A stretch of DNA of 64,000 nt, taken from Negativicutes bacterium (lineage in GTDB: Bacteria > Bacillota_C > Negativicutes > Sporomusales_B > JARLHX01). Both the position numbers and the translations under genes were made by a program. The notes under the pieces are model-generated. The model did no database searches and was not told where the DNA came from. It saw nothing but the letters and a program-made list of their open reading frames with translations. This document shows, in pieces, positions 50,577-59,576 of the stretch (the stretch's first letter is position 1; the number at the start of each line of letters is the position of its first letter). The stretch covers positions 62,001 through 126,000 of the forward strand of contig JARLHX010000158.1 of the NCBI GenBank assembly GCA_031292035.1, read 5' to 3'.

Positions 50577-52010
50577 TCACTCCATTCCTGTTAACGGCAA
50601 AGTCACCGCAATTGTTGTCCCGCCATCGCTGACCGACTGGAAACTGAGCGTCCCGCCCAAAAGCTCAGCCCGTTCCTTCATTCCATAAATACCCAGGCGC
50701 TTTTTTTTGCGGGCGGCTTCCAGCGCCCCCGGCCGGATGCCTGTCCCGTTGTCGCAAACCACCATGGTGACACTCTGTTCGTTTGTCGTCAGCGAAACCT
50801 CGACCGCCGATGCGTTGGCGTGCTTGACGATGTTCGTCAGACTTTCCTGCAAAATACGATACAACGCCAGCGAGATTTCGTTGCGCAAAAAGACATCGTG
50901 ATCTGGCGGGCTAAAAGCCACCTCGATGGAGTGGCGTTCACTGAAGGTACGAATATACTTTTCCATCGCCGGCAAAATCCCCAGATCGTCCAAAACCGGC
51001 GGCCTGAGTTCTACCGCCATTTTCCTCAACCCACCCAGGACCCGTACTGCTACATCCCGGGCATCCAGCAATAATTTCTTCTGCCCTTCATCACCCAGCT
51101 TGGTCAAAAGCACCTTCATATAGGCAAGCAACGATGTCAGGGACTGCCCGGTTTCATCGTGCAATTCCCGCGAAATGCGCTTGCGTTCTTCTTCCTGGAC
51201 GGTAATCAACTTGTTCATAAGTACCGTCCGCATTTCATCCTTGGCGCGAAGCTCCTTGAGGAGACGGTTATTTTCGGCGTCTTTCTCTCCGAGGCTCGCG
51301 ACCATCGCGTTAAAAACTCTGGATAGATGGCCGACTTCATCTTTATCCCGCGCATCGGCCTGCACCGCAAAATTGCCGTGGCGGATCTCTTCGGCCGCGA
51401 CGGCGAGCCGCTGCAGGGGCCGGATGATCAAAGCTGCGAGATAGGTGGCGGCAAATGCCGCCAGAAAACAAATAACCAACGTAGTAATCACGAATTCCTG
51501 AATCTTTTTGTGCAGCAGTTGCTGGGTATTATTTTCGGACATCCCGACATGGACAAAGCCGATGGTCCCGTTTCCTATCGCCGCGACGACTTCCCGAATC
51601 GGCCCTTCGTTGCTATTGTATCTGATTGTCCGATTCTCGTTGCCCGCATCGGTACCGACAACCGGCAGAAAGGCCAGCGGCAGGCCTTCAGGGAAATTAT
51701 CGGCAAAGGTGTGGGCCAACGGCCGCCCCGCCGAATCGGTGATAAAAATGTACCGGATATCATCGGTATTGTTTTTAGTGGTATTGATCAGGTCGAATAA
51801 CGCAAACCGGTCTTCAAGTAACACGTCATTGCTGCAGAGCGCTGCCGTATAGGTCGCCACTTCCAAGCCGCGTTTCTCGATTTGCTGGTCAAGGAGATTC
51901 ATGGTTGATTGGATGGTAATCCCACCGATGATAATGCTCAGAAGAAGGAGCATCCCGATAATAATACCGTTAATTTTATAATAGATGCTTAAATTTCTCA
52001 ACCAATTCAT
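50577..52010 (-). CDS. Sensor histidine kinase (HisKA_3 type)
   Basis: 477 aa. TM1 (residues about 15-35), an extracytoplasmic domain of about 130 residues, TM2 (about 172-195), HAMP (about 195-245), phospho-acceptor helix R-K-R-I-S-R-E-L-H-D-E-T-G-Q near 275-288, and ATPase domain with N-box E-S-L-T-N-I-V-K-H-A-N, G1 D-N-G-T-G-I and G2 G-I-Y-G-M-K-E-R. The start ATG overlaps the stop of the binding-protein gene by 4 nt, so the exported lipoprotein probably feeds this sensor. Confidence 0.92.
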   Translation of the reverse strand: MNWLRNLSIYYKINGIIIGMLLLLSIIIGGITIQSTMNLLDQQIEKRGLEVATYTAALCSNDVLLEDRFALFDLINTTKNNTDDIRYIFITDSAGRPLAHTFADNFPEGLPLAFLPVVGTDAGNENRTIRYNSNEGPIREVVAAIGNGTIGFVHVGMSENNTQQLLHKKIQEFVITTLVICFLAAFAATYLAALIIRPLQRLAVAAEEIRHGNFAVQADARDKDEVGHLSRVFNAMVASLGEKDAENNRLLKELRAKDEMRTVLMNKLITVQEEERKRISRELHDETGQSLTSLLAYMKVLLTKLGDEGQKKLLLDARDVAVRVLGGLRKMAVELRPPVLDDLGILPAMEKYIRTFSERHSIEVAFSPPDHDVFLRNEISLALYRILQESLTNIVKHANASAVEVSLTTNEQSVTMVVCDNGTGIRPGALEAARKKKRLGIYGMKERAELLGGTLSFQSVSDGGTTIAVTLPLTGME

Positions 52011-52936
52011 AAAATCGCACTCGTCCGGTCGTACAATTTGCGCAGCGGTTCATAAAGCTCAGGTATCGGGGGGACAAATTTATCAATGATCAGCCCTTGC
52101 ATTGCAGGAAACGCGTCTTGGTCCTGATGCATACGGAGAAATAAATTCCGCAGCTCGTTCTTTTGCTCTCCATTGAGACTCTTGCGAATAACGATCGGCC
52201 CGGTGGGAGCCCGGCCAATTACAGCGATAATGCGTACATTATCGGTCAGCTCCGGTGTTTTCTGCTGGGCATATTCATAAATCTGACTGTCAAAACTGGC
52301 ACCATCAGCAATTTTATTGGCAACCGCCCAGAGCGATTTATCATGACTATAAGTATAAAAATAACGTTGGAAATACTTTTCGGGCAATGTTTTGCGGTCC
52401 TGCAAATAACCCTCAATCACCATATGGCCGGAGTGACTGAGCGGGTCGGTAAACGCAAACGTTTTACCCTGCAGGTCTTCAATGGACTGAATATTACTAT
52501 CCTTATGGACAATGACTTCGGCATCATAGAGAGAGTTGCCTAAATGCTCGGCCATCACCAGCAATTCTATTTCATTCATACCACGGTAAGCGCTAAACGC
52601 CCCTGTCGAGAGAAAGGCAATATCGACTTCGCCGTTGGCTAAAAGCATATTCACTTCGGCATATGTTTTCCGCTGGATCAAGACGGCCGGACGGCCGGTC
52701 TGGCGGAAAATATATTCGGCGATTTTTCGGTAATACCCGATGGTTTCATGGGGCGACAGAACGGTAGCCAGACCGATCCGGAGGGGGCGCTGCTCAGAGT
52801 TCCCCTTATCCGGCTCCAGAGCGGTTTGCGCCGGGCGTCTGAAATCGATATATGGCGTTTTATCACTGCTGCCGCATCCGCTGAGCACTCCGGCCAGCAG
52901 AAGAAATAAAAGCATCAATATGGACTTAGCCCGCAT
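52007..52936 (-). CDS. PhnD-like periplasmic binding lipoprotein, probable sensor partner
   Basis: 309 aa. Lipobox G-V-L-S-G-C near residues 16-21. Binding-protein fold of the phosphate/phosphite/phosphonate (PhnD) type: R-I-G-L-A-T-V-L-S-P near 53-62, Y-A-E-V-N-M-L-L-A-N-G-E-V-D-I-A-F-L near 90-107, and F-A-F-T-D-P-L-S-H-S-G near 155-165, whose Ser/His cluster matches phosphonate-ligand residues. No permease or ATPase gene is nearby, so it is likely a ligand-binding subunit of the kinase rather than a transport component. ATG 52936 (AGGGTGG upstream). Confidence 0.87.
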   Translation of the reverse strand: MRAKSILMLLFLLLAGVLSGCGSSDKTPYIDFRRPAQTALEPDKGNSEQRPLRIGLATVLSPHETIGYYRKIAEYIFRQTGRPAVLIQRKTYAEVNMLLANGEVDIAFLSTGAFSAYRGMNEIELLVMAEHLGNSLYDAEVIVHKDSNIQSIEDLQGKTFAFTDPLSHSGHMVIEGYLQDRKTLPEKYFQRYFYTYSHDKSLWAVANKIADGASFDSQIYEYAQQKTPELTDNVRIIAVIGRAPTGPIVIRKSLNGEQKNELRNLFLRMHQDQDAFPAMQGLIIDKFVPPIPELYEPLRKLYDRTSAIL

Positions 52937-53139
52937 TGATTGGCACCACCCTAACCCGAATAATCGCGATCCCTTGCTCAGAAGCCTAGCAATATATCTT
53001 CCGCGAAGATAGTCTTCAATATATTCAGACAAATCCCTGCTTTACGGCCATACAACACCAACCTGAAACAAGAGGTGCTTGCTTTGAGCCTAGAAAGCAA
53101 GTAGTCGTGACCGCGCGCTCTCCATCCTGCCGGCATAAG
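52937..53139. other. Intergenic upstream of the sensor operon
   Basis: The binding-protein frame stays open to 53032 without a ribosome binding site or signal-like sequence. No promoter pair at good spacing and no RNA gene seen; with the adjacent terminator the gene-free stretch is about 335 nt. Confidence 0.35.
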
Positions 53140-53168
53140 AAAAAGCCTTGCATGACGTTAGTCAAGGC
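53140..53168 (-). terminator. Terminator of the prpF/rraA-like operon
   Basis: GCCTTG / CAAGGC stem with the loop able to extend pairing (GAC/GTC), followed on the minus strand by TTTTT (plus A-run 53140-53144). About 105 nt after the RraA-like stop. Confidence 0.7.
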
Positions 53169-53272
53169 CCTCCCTTAAAGCATAATAGAATCGGGTGCTA
53201 GCTTCTTACCCCGCTAAGATAAAAGGATACCAGAACCAGATTTTTGCGCTGCGCCGTTTCCTTGTTATCTCG

Positions 53273-53887
53273 CTAGCTTAGCAGTTTATCAAGATACTCT
53301 CTGGCGGCGCCCGGATTGCAAAGCACTGTTGCTTCCCGCACCTGATCTTTTTGCAGTTTGGTTTGAGCCGCCAATAAAACTTCTTTTGCACGGTTTTGCG
53401 GGATAACGACAACCCCGTCGGCATCGCCAATGATAATATCGCCAGGGTTAACCGGGACGCCGCTACAGGAAATCGGTACATTGATTTCTCCGCCGCCGCT
53501 TTTTGCGCTGGCAGAAGGAGTCACCGCCCTACAGAAAATCGGGAACCCGCTGTGTTTGATGCTGACAACATCACGGATACTGCCATCCACGACCATCCCG
53601 CCAAGGCCGAGTATCTGGGCTAACCCAACGACAAAGTCGCCAGCCACAGCCCGCGAAGTATAGCCCTTGGAATCGATAACCAGTATATCTCCCGGCATGG
53701 CAGCGCGAATGGCCCGCAATACTGACGTGTTGTCGCCGGCTGGCATTTTTACGGTCACAGCCCTGCCGCAAACGCGATATTCTTCTTTCAGCGGTTTGAT
53801 TGCCGCATCCAGGTTGTTCATCCCGTCTAGTGCATCTGACGCGCAGGTACTTAGCACGTTTTTATATTCCAAAATTATATCGTTCAT
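53273..53887 (-). CDS. RraA-like / HMG-CHA aldolase-family protein
   Basis: 204 aa. Active-site pattern of the class II pyruvate aldolase branch: G-L-G-G-M-V-V-D-G-S-I-R-D near residues 93-105 (Arg-Asp pair that binds pyruvate and metal) and G-D-I-L-V-I-D near 65. Family enzymes split 4-hydroxy-4-methyl-2-oxoglutarate or 4-carboxy-4-hydroxy-2-oxoadipate (CHA) to pyruvate plus pyruvate or oxaloacetate; others only inhibit RNase E. Pairing with the PrpF-like gene 13 nt upstream favours a catabolic aldolase. Confidence 0.8.
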   Translation of the reverse strand: MNDIILEYKNVLSTCASDALDGMNNLDAAIKPLKEEYRVCGRAVTVKMPAGDNTSVLRAIRAAMPGDILVIDSKGYTSRAVAGDFVVGLAQILGLGGMVVDGSIRDVVSIKHSGFPIFCRAVTPSASAKSGGGEINVPISCSGVPVNPGDIIIGDADGVVVIPQNRAKEVLLAAQTKLQKDQVREATVLCNPGAAREYLDKLLS

Positions 53888-53900
53888 AATAACCTCTCTT

Positions 53901-55043
53901 CTACAGTGTGGGAATATAGATTTCACCCTTCATAATTCTCCTTGCCGTTCTTTCCATCCCAACCTTTGCCACTTTATCGCCAGCCTCGGTTAAGGTAACC
54001 CGAACTTCGACAACTCCTTCAGGATGCCCGATCCGAATCATCCGGTCTGTCACCCCCTCCGGGATACCGGCAATTTGATTGGGAATGGTGCCCGGCATGA
54101 GGGTAGCTGCCGCCAGATTATACAGACCACTGGCCGGACTGGTACGATGGAGTTTGCCCATAGATACCACTTTGACGAGAATATCAACTTCCTCTTTTTT
54201 TATTAACTCGCCCCCTGTTGTTTCATAATCCTGCGCTGGACTGACAACAGCGATTTTAGGAACGTTAGGCTTATTTTTTCTTGCGTCCTGCTCGGTTTGT
54301 GCCATGCCGGCAACAACTGCTATTTTGTCGCGAATCAGATTGAGTTCCCCCAGAAGCATCTGATTAGCCGCAACCACACTGCTTGGTTCAGTACCTGCCA
54401 GCCCAACGTCCTGGCCTGCTAAGAAAATAAACGGATTGATAAGATCGCAGAATGTCACCTGATAGGTGGATTTATCTGTCTTTACGGTTTGCTTGGCGCC
54501 AAGCAATAAAAGTTTTCCCGTCATTTCTCCGCCTGGATTCATGATTGATACTCGGAACATCGCCCCTGACTTCACCACACCGGGCATGAAGTAGTTGCCA
54601 GAAACCTTCGCTTTTTTATCGACAACCGGAACCTCCATCTGCAGCACTTTTTTAATGTTAGTGTTGTACACGAACACGTCTACCTTCGCGGCAGCCGAAT
54701 CAACAGGCACTAAGCCTTCGTCAACCGCAAAAGCACCTACCCCCGCCATTAAATTGCCGCAGGTCCCTTTGTCATCCACTACTTCTTCCGCCACACCGAT
54801 CTGGTAAAAAGTCCAATCAACATCCACGCCCTCCCGCGAGGACGGCGATATCACGCAAACCTTGCTAGTTGAAGATGTCGTACCGCCTAACCCATTAACC
54901 TGGGAAGGGTTATAGGCATCGATACCTTCCAGGAAAATTTTGTTCCGCTTTTGAACATCCTCCGGCAAGTCTTTCTTGTAAAAAAATAATCCGCGGCTTG
55001 TTCCCCCTCGATATACACTGCATGGAATGGAAAACTGCGACAT
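53901..55043 (-). CDS. PrpF/GalD-like aconitate- or oxalomesaconate-isomerase
   Basis: 380 aa, PrpF-family: S-V-Y-R-G-G-T-S-R-G-L-F near residues 9-20, L-G-G-T-T-S-S-T-S-K near 52-61 and D-D-K-G-T-C-G-N-L-M-A-G-V-G near 89-102 with an active-site Cys. Members isomerise double bonds in tricarboxylates: 2-methylaconitate (PrpF) or 4-oxalomesaconate tautomerisation (GalD). No acnD or prp genes are near, but a CHA-aldolase-type gene follows, which fits the GalD route. ATG has GGAGG 9 nt upstream. Confidence 0.87.
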   Translation of the reverse strand: MSQFSIPCSVYRGGTSRGLFFYKKDLPEDVQKRNKIFLEGIDAYNPSQVNGLGGTTSSTSKVCVISPSSREGVDVDWTFYQIGVAEEVVDDKGTCGNLMAGVGAFAVDEGLVPVDSAAAKVDVFVYNTNIKKVLQMEVPVVDKKAKVSGNYFMPGVVKSGAMFRVSIMNPGGEMTGKLLLLGAKQTVKTDKSTYQVTFCDLINPFIFLAGQDVGLAGTEPSSVVAANQMLLGELNLIRDKIAVVAGMAQTEQDARKNKPNVPKIAVVSPAQDYETTGGELIKKEEVDILVKVVSMGKLHRTSPASGLYNLAAATLMPGTIPNQIAGIPEGVTDRMIRIGHPEGVVEVRVTLTEAGDKVAKVGMERTARRIMKGEIYIPTL

Positions 55044-55092
55044 AACTATTTCCTCCCTCTACTAAGCCTAGATAAAGCCTATGTACAAATAC

Positions 55093-55106
55093 TTGGCTAC
55101 AGCCAA
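55093..55106. promoter_or_regulatory. Palindrome TTGGCT-AC-AGCCAA upstream of prpF-like gene
   Basis: A perfect 6-bp inverted repeat with 2-nt spacer, 50 nt upstream of the PrpF-like start. Place and size suit a repressor or activator operator; no regulator gene is in view. Confidence 0.35.
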
Positions 55107-55243
55107 TCTTGCCCCCATGCGATTCTCTATAAGACCCACCGGTCTAGGGCGGATCACTGCCGTTGGCAACAAATGATTCGTTCTTTTTATTATCGCAAGA
55201 TTTTAGCTTATTTGCTATTACAAAATATAAATATAACAGGGTT

Positions 55244-55276
55244 AATAAAAAAATCCCACCTCTATAATGAGATGGG
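55244..55276 (-). terminator. Terminator of the DASS-amidohydrolase operon
   Basis: CCCATCTC-ATTATA-GAGGTGGG (one mismatch) on the minus strand, then ATTTTTTTATT. It lies 147 nt past the amidohydrolase stop; a longer GGCTGCAG / CTGCAGCC repeat (55363-55402) sits between. The remaining gap up to the PrpF gene holds only the palindrome at 55093. Confidence 0.75.
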
Positions 55277-55422
55277 AAACCTATTTCTCTTTATAGTATA
55301 AGGATTGTTCCTTATGGCTGATACGACAACAAGTAGAGGTTATTACATAAAGCGAGATAGGCTGCAGAATGTCCAGATTATGCGAAACGATCTCCTGCAG
55401 CCTCCCTGCCCGACCAAGTCTA

Positions 55423-56571
55423 TTACATTTTATAAAGTTTCCTGGCATTGTCACATAGGATCATTGTAGCCGATTTTTCTGCTTGTACCGGCGATATTAC
55501 GTTTAAGGCAATCAATTTATCCAGCACATACGACAGGGAGGTTCTCGCAACCTTAGCAGCCATCCAGGCCATCTCCGGGATACCGTGCTGGCCGGTGCCC
55601 AACAAAATCTTGGAATGTGGCGCAATTCCCAGAACATCTTCTAAGCACTGAGTAAAACGCAACGAAATCCAAGGTAAAACCCAGCCTAGATCAACATAGA
55701 TATTGGGGAAGGTGTGGGCAAGCGAAGCCGCATGAAGGGTATATGGGTAGCTTGCATGCAAAAATACGATTTTAGTCTTGAAAAACTGGGGGTTCATCAA
55801 GAACGGAGTCATCAGCAGCGGATCCAGTTTCTGAATATCGCCATTGATCTTATCAACCTTGCCGGTATAGCCGGTGTGGATGTGAATCGATATATCAAGT
55901 TTCTGGCATAGCAATAAGGTGTGGGCGAATATCGCGAAATAAACATTTTCGCAGGCTTTTTTATCGCCGTTTTGAGCCGCCGCGAACGCAGCACTGGCTT
56001 CAGCATCGTCAACAAGTCGCACGGCTGACGTGTACAACTCACCAACATGACACTTTAACCCCACAAAGCCTTCGTCGACAGCAGCGCTAATCGTTTTTAT
56101 AAAGTCTTCCTTGAGGGCGGCATAAGAGTCCACCGAAGCTAACAGAGCGCTAAAGACCCGGTCCATCTGAAAGAGCCGAAGCGTTTTTGCGGGAAAACAG
56201 TTTGTAGCTTCGTGACCCATTGGCAGCTCACAGTCAAGCACAGAGCCGAAAATATTTGCATCTTCGTAGAGACTCTTTATGTAAGGCATCGCGCCATTGG
56301 CTGTCACTTTATTGCGGGCTTCGACGACTGCTTCCAGGGTCGGCTCGCACTGTAAAAACTGCGACATATAGTTGACCATAGTAATGACAACACCCATATT
56401 ACTGAGATGTTCCTGCTGTTCTTTAGAAGGGTACGGTTTTCCTTGTGCATCTACATCATCGCAGTATCCATGCAGATAAACAAGGGACATATCCAGCGGG
56501 GTAACAACCGTTTTCTTTGTGTCCAGTATATGGGTATGATTATCGAAAAAGGGAATATTATTAAGTTTCAT
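55423..56571 (-). CDS. Amidohydrolase-superfamily protein, FluG-like, missing last metal Asp
   Basis: 382 aa TIM barrel. Metal-site motifs: F-F-D-N-H-T-H-I-L-D near residues 8-17, G-L-K-C-H near 170, S-I-H-I-H-T-G-Y near 229-236, F-L-H-A-S-Y-P near 273-279. At the fifth position, where amidohydrolase_2 and FluG-type proteins have an Asp (S-D or S-T-D-G-H), this reads G-T-G-Q-H-G, so the Asp is replaced. It could hydrolyse an amide or lactone by a modified mechanism or be a decarboxylase-like variant. ATG has AGGAGG 8 nt upstream. Confidence 0.8.
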   Translation of the reverse strand: MKLNNIPFFDNHTHILDTKKTVVTPLDMSLVYLHGYCDDVDAQGKPYPSKEQQEHLSNMGVVITMVNYMSQFLQCEPTLEAVVEARNKVTANGAMPYIKSLYEDANIFGSVLDCELPMGHEATNCFPAKTLRLFQMDRVFSALLASVDSYAALKEDFIKTISAAVDEGFVGLKCHVGELYTSAVRLVDDAEASAAFAAAQNGDKKACENVYFAIFAHTLLLCQKLDISIHIHTGYTGKVDKINGDIQKLDPLLMTPFLMNPQFFKTKIVFLHASYPYTLHAASLAHTFPNIYVDLGWVLPWISLRFTQCLEDVLGIAPHSKILLGTGQHGIPEMAWMAAKVARTSLSYVLDKLIALNVISPVQAEKSATMILCDNARKLYKM

Positions 56572-56622
56572 TTGCTGACCTCCTATAAGTATTATCGTCT
56601 GAATTCCATGGAAGAGGCCGTT

Positions 56623-57597
56623 TTAGAAGCCGTAGAGTTTTGCCGGGTTATCCACTAAAATGCGGTTGCGGACAGCCTCATCCGGCACCCACTCCGCCAA
56701 AAGGTCAAGCATGAGGGCGTCGTCAGGCTTGGTTCGTTTCTCACTCGGATGGGGCCAGTTGGTTCCCCAAACCAGGCGGTCGGGCGCTGCCTGGACATAC
56801 GCTCTTACGATTGCGCCACTGTCCGCATAGGTGGGTGCCCCGATCTTCGACTCCTCATAGGGGGCAGACAGTTTGACCCAGGCTTTGCCTTTTTGCAGCA
56901 GTCCCACGACGGCGGCGAATACCGGGTGATTGACACCGGCAGGCTCCGGAATATGCGCCAGATGATCAAAAACCACGGGGCAGGGAATTCGCTCCCATAG
57001 CTCCATGCCCTCCAGGATGCGTTCTTCGGTGGCAAAGACCTGGATGTGCCATCCCAAGGCTGATATCCGTTCAGCCAGCGGCTCAACCATCGCCATATTG
57101 GTCGCCCCGCCTGGTGTCGCAAGATTGAAACGAATACCGCGAACTCCTGCCGCATCCAATTTGTTCAGTTCAGCGTCGGTAACGCTGGTGTTGACTACCG
57201 CCACCCCTCGCGTCGTCTTGAGGCCCATCTGTTCAAGCACCTCTACCAGTCCATGGTTATCGACACCATAGGTTGAGGGCTGAATGACTACATCGCGGGT
57301 GGTCCCCAGCCTTTTTTGCAGCAGCCGGTAATCGGCAATGCCGGCGTCAGGCGGCCGCAGGGTTGCATTTGGGTCCAAACCAAAGCTCGAATCATAAATA
57401 TGATGATGACAATCGGTCGCATTCGGCGGCATTTGGGTCCGGGCCCGCTGTGTTCCGCTGGAAAATGGCACAGCGATTTCTTCCTCGGTGGATTGAAGCG
57501 CCGCGAAACCTTGCTGAAGCGGCATGCCATTCAGAGCCACTAGCGTAAGGCCAGCCCCTTTAAGAAAAGTCCGCCGTGTAATCTTTGAGTCCTTCAT
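56623..57597 (-). CDS. Tat-exported amidohydrolase_2 lactonase (PDC hydrolase/galactarolactone isomerase-like)
   Basis: 324 aa. Twin-arginine signal S-K-I-T-R-R-T-F-L-K-G-A-G at residues 4-16 with hydrophobic core, mature part from about residue 33. Enzyme core starts A-T-D-C-H-H-H-I-Y-D near 59-68, then Q-V-F-A near 188, F-D-H-L-A-H-I-P near 213-220 and W-G-T-N-W-P-H-P near 285-292 (Asn where Asp is common). This resembles 2-pyrone-4,6-dicarboxylate hydrolase, 4-sulfomuconolactone hydrolase and D-galactarolactone isomerase. Export implies a lactone opened outside the cytoplasm, then taken up by the transporter gene 19 nt upstream. Confidence 0.83.
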   Translation of the reverse strand: MKDSKITRRTFLKGAGLTLVALNGMPLQQGFAALQSTEEEIAVPFSSGTQRARTQMPPNATDCHHHIYDSSFGLDPNATLRPPDAGIADYRLLQKRLGTTRDVVIQPSTYGVDNHGLVEVLEQMGLKTTRGVAVVNTSVTDAELNKLDAAGVRGIRFNLATPGGATNMAMVEPLAERISALGWHIQVFATEERILEGMELWERIPCPVVFDHLAHIPEPAGVNHPVFAAVVGLLQKGKAWVKLSAPYEESKIGAPTYADSGAIVRAYVQAAPDRLVWGTNWPHPSEKRTKPDDALMLDLLAEWVPDEAVRNRILVDNPAKLYGF

Positions 57598-57616
57598 CGT
57601 AATCCCCCTTCCAATT

Positions 57617-59067
57617 TTAGACCAATCCCATCCAACGCCAGTAAGTTACATAGAACAATAGCCAAAGGAATAATCCGATAATAACAAATGGAATCGATAC
57701 CTTGATGAACTCTTTTGCTTCAAAGGTATCTGTAGCGTAAGGTATCATGGTTTGCGGCGAATTTACCGGCAACAGACACGCGAATAACAAGACATAGGAA
57801 GCGGCATAGGTCATTCCTGCGATCGGTAAATTGGGTGTTTTTACACTCATCAGGACCCCTAAGATAGTAGGAATTAGCGCCGCGGTTGCTGATGTACTGC
57901 TGGAAAAAGCCATTCGCACAAAGAATATGGCGATAGCAAAGGTGATCATGATCATTAAAGGAGACATGGCGGTAACCCCCATAACTCCTAGAGAATTATT
58001 GGCGAGCCAGGTGGCCGCGCCGGTTTTCAGCAGCAGTTCGCCTAAAGAGATACCTGCCGCAAAAAGCAACATTGTACCCAAATCCACTTTTTTGGCGACA
58101 CTTTTCCATTCAGCGACACCGATACCGGGAGACAGCAATACCATCACCGAAATAATGGACACGCTGTTGGCGTCAATTTTATGCCAAGGTTCGGTGGCCC
58201 AGGCGAGAATTGTCGCAAGGAGAATGAGGAAGACTTTCTTCTCTGTCCTGCTCATCGGTCCCAATGCCTGCAGTTCCTGTGCCACAATCGCTTTGCCCCC
58301 AGGGACTTCGTCAAATTCAAATTTCATCATTCGTGTCAGCAGAAAATAGAGAACAATCGCCAACACGATGCCAAAGGGTTCGCCGTAGATAAGCCAGTCA
58401 AGCCAGGATATTGATTTACCGGTAATCTTTTCGACAAACGATACCACCACCGGGCTTTGGGCGGCGCCGCTTAAAACGCCAAGACCGGAAATTGAGGAAG
58501 ATAGCGCGATAGCCAATAGTAGCGCTTTCGCAAAGGTGCTCTTCCTGCTGAGTTTCAGTGTGTCAATCAGGCCCAGGGCAATCGGTGTCAAAGTAGCAGC
58601 CCGGGCAATAATCGATGGAATGAAAAAGGCAAATACGTACATGGCCAAGATCATGCTCAAGACGATATTATTCGCTTTTGTTCCACAAAACTTTAAGATA
58701 GTCAACGCCATCCGTTTTTCGAGACCGGTTTCCAGAATGATCGCAGCCAAAAACAACCCGGCTGCGACCAGCACCCAGCCACTGTTGGTAAAACCGCTCA
58801 AGGCCAGCGGAATGGCCTTGCCTGTGCCGAGCAGCGCCGTTCCGGCAGTGCTGGCCGGCGCAAAGCCGAGAGATAAAATAAGAAACGTAATGATTGCAAT
58901 TCCGCTAAGCGGATAGGAAATCGCCTCTGTTATCCAGACAATTACGGCGAACACTAAGACTGCCAATACTTTTTGCCCGGCTACCGATAGTCCCTCGAAC
59001 GGACTCGCGAACATGATTCCCAGCATACTGATTATCGCCAGGGCAAGCCAAAACAATTTGCGCTTCA
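57617..59067 (-). CDS. DASS/SLC13-family anion:sodium symporter
   Basis: 483 aa with about 11-13 spans. Family marks: V-I-V-W-I-T-E-A-I near residues 41-49, a first S-N-T-type region replaced by F-I-P-S-I-I-A-R-A near 147, and the C-terminal L-L-P-V-N-S-P-Q-T-M-I-P-Y near 437-449. Transports di- or tricarboxylates, or sulfonated analogues, with Na+. ATG 59067 is used (frame open to a TTG at 59086). First gene of an operon with the two amidohydrolases. Confidence 0.9.
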
Positions 59068-59431
59068 TTGTTCCATCAGTCTCCAATCCGTTTATTTTCA
59101 GTACTTTTCCGGTAGGTAAAAGGCTGCTCTTATCCGGTTTCGGCTGAGCAGAATTATCGCTTTTATCGAAAAAGCCTTTTGCTTTTTATTTTCAATAACA
59201 CGTGGTTGTTTAGCCAACATTTCTATATTTTCATAATATTCTTAAATATACTGAGCGTCCAATATGTATTTTGTAATCAATATATATAAATACTGCTATA
59301 TATGTACGCTTCCTTATAACCACCCACAGCCCTATGCACTCCTGCCCTCATTTGCTATATTGTTATACCAATACCAGCCACTCGATGTAATAGGTAGGGA
59401 AAGATCTTTTACCAGCATATTGTCCAACTAA
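59068..59431. other. AT-rich promoter region upstream of DASS operon
   Basis: About 360 nt, very AT-rich around 59220-59300 with many TATA-like runs. A loose inverted repeat CTGCTC / GAGCAG (59130-59152) lies near the start. No gene and no confident promoter chosen. Confidence 0.35.
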
Positions 59432-59469
59432 AAAGCAAAGGTCAACGTTTTAATTTTGACCTTTGCTTA
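59432..59469. terminator. Bidirectional terminator after DapA-like gene
   Basis: AAGCAAAGGTCAA / TTGACCTTTGCTT (59434-59446, 59457-59469); on the minus strand followed by TTTTTAG. It is about 108 nt beyond the DapA-like stop. Confidence 0.75.
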
Positions 59470-59576
59470 AATGTCTGGCAGTCAGCGGCAATGTATGCTC
59501 ATCTGATGCCGCTGTAAGATGAAAAATATATGTAGCCCAACAGGCTTTTTCTTGACGCTAAATTATTAGGTGAGTG

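Noticed and set aside
53901..55043. 2-methylcitrate cycle gene (prpF with acnD)
   Set aside because: No acnD, prpB or prpC in the neighbourhood; the adjacent aldolase-type gene points to another pathway, so no gene symbol was given.
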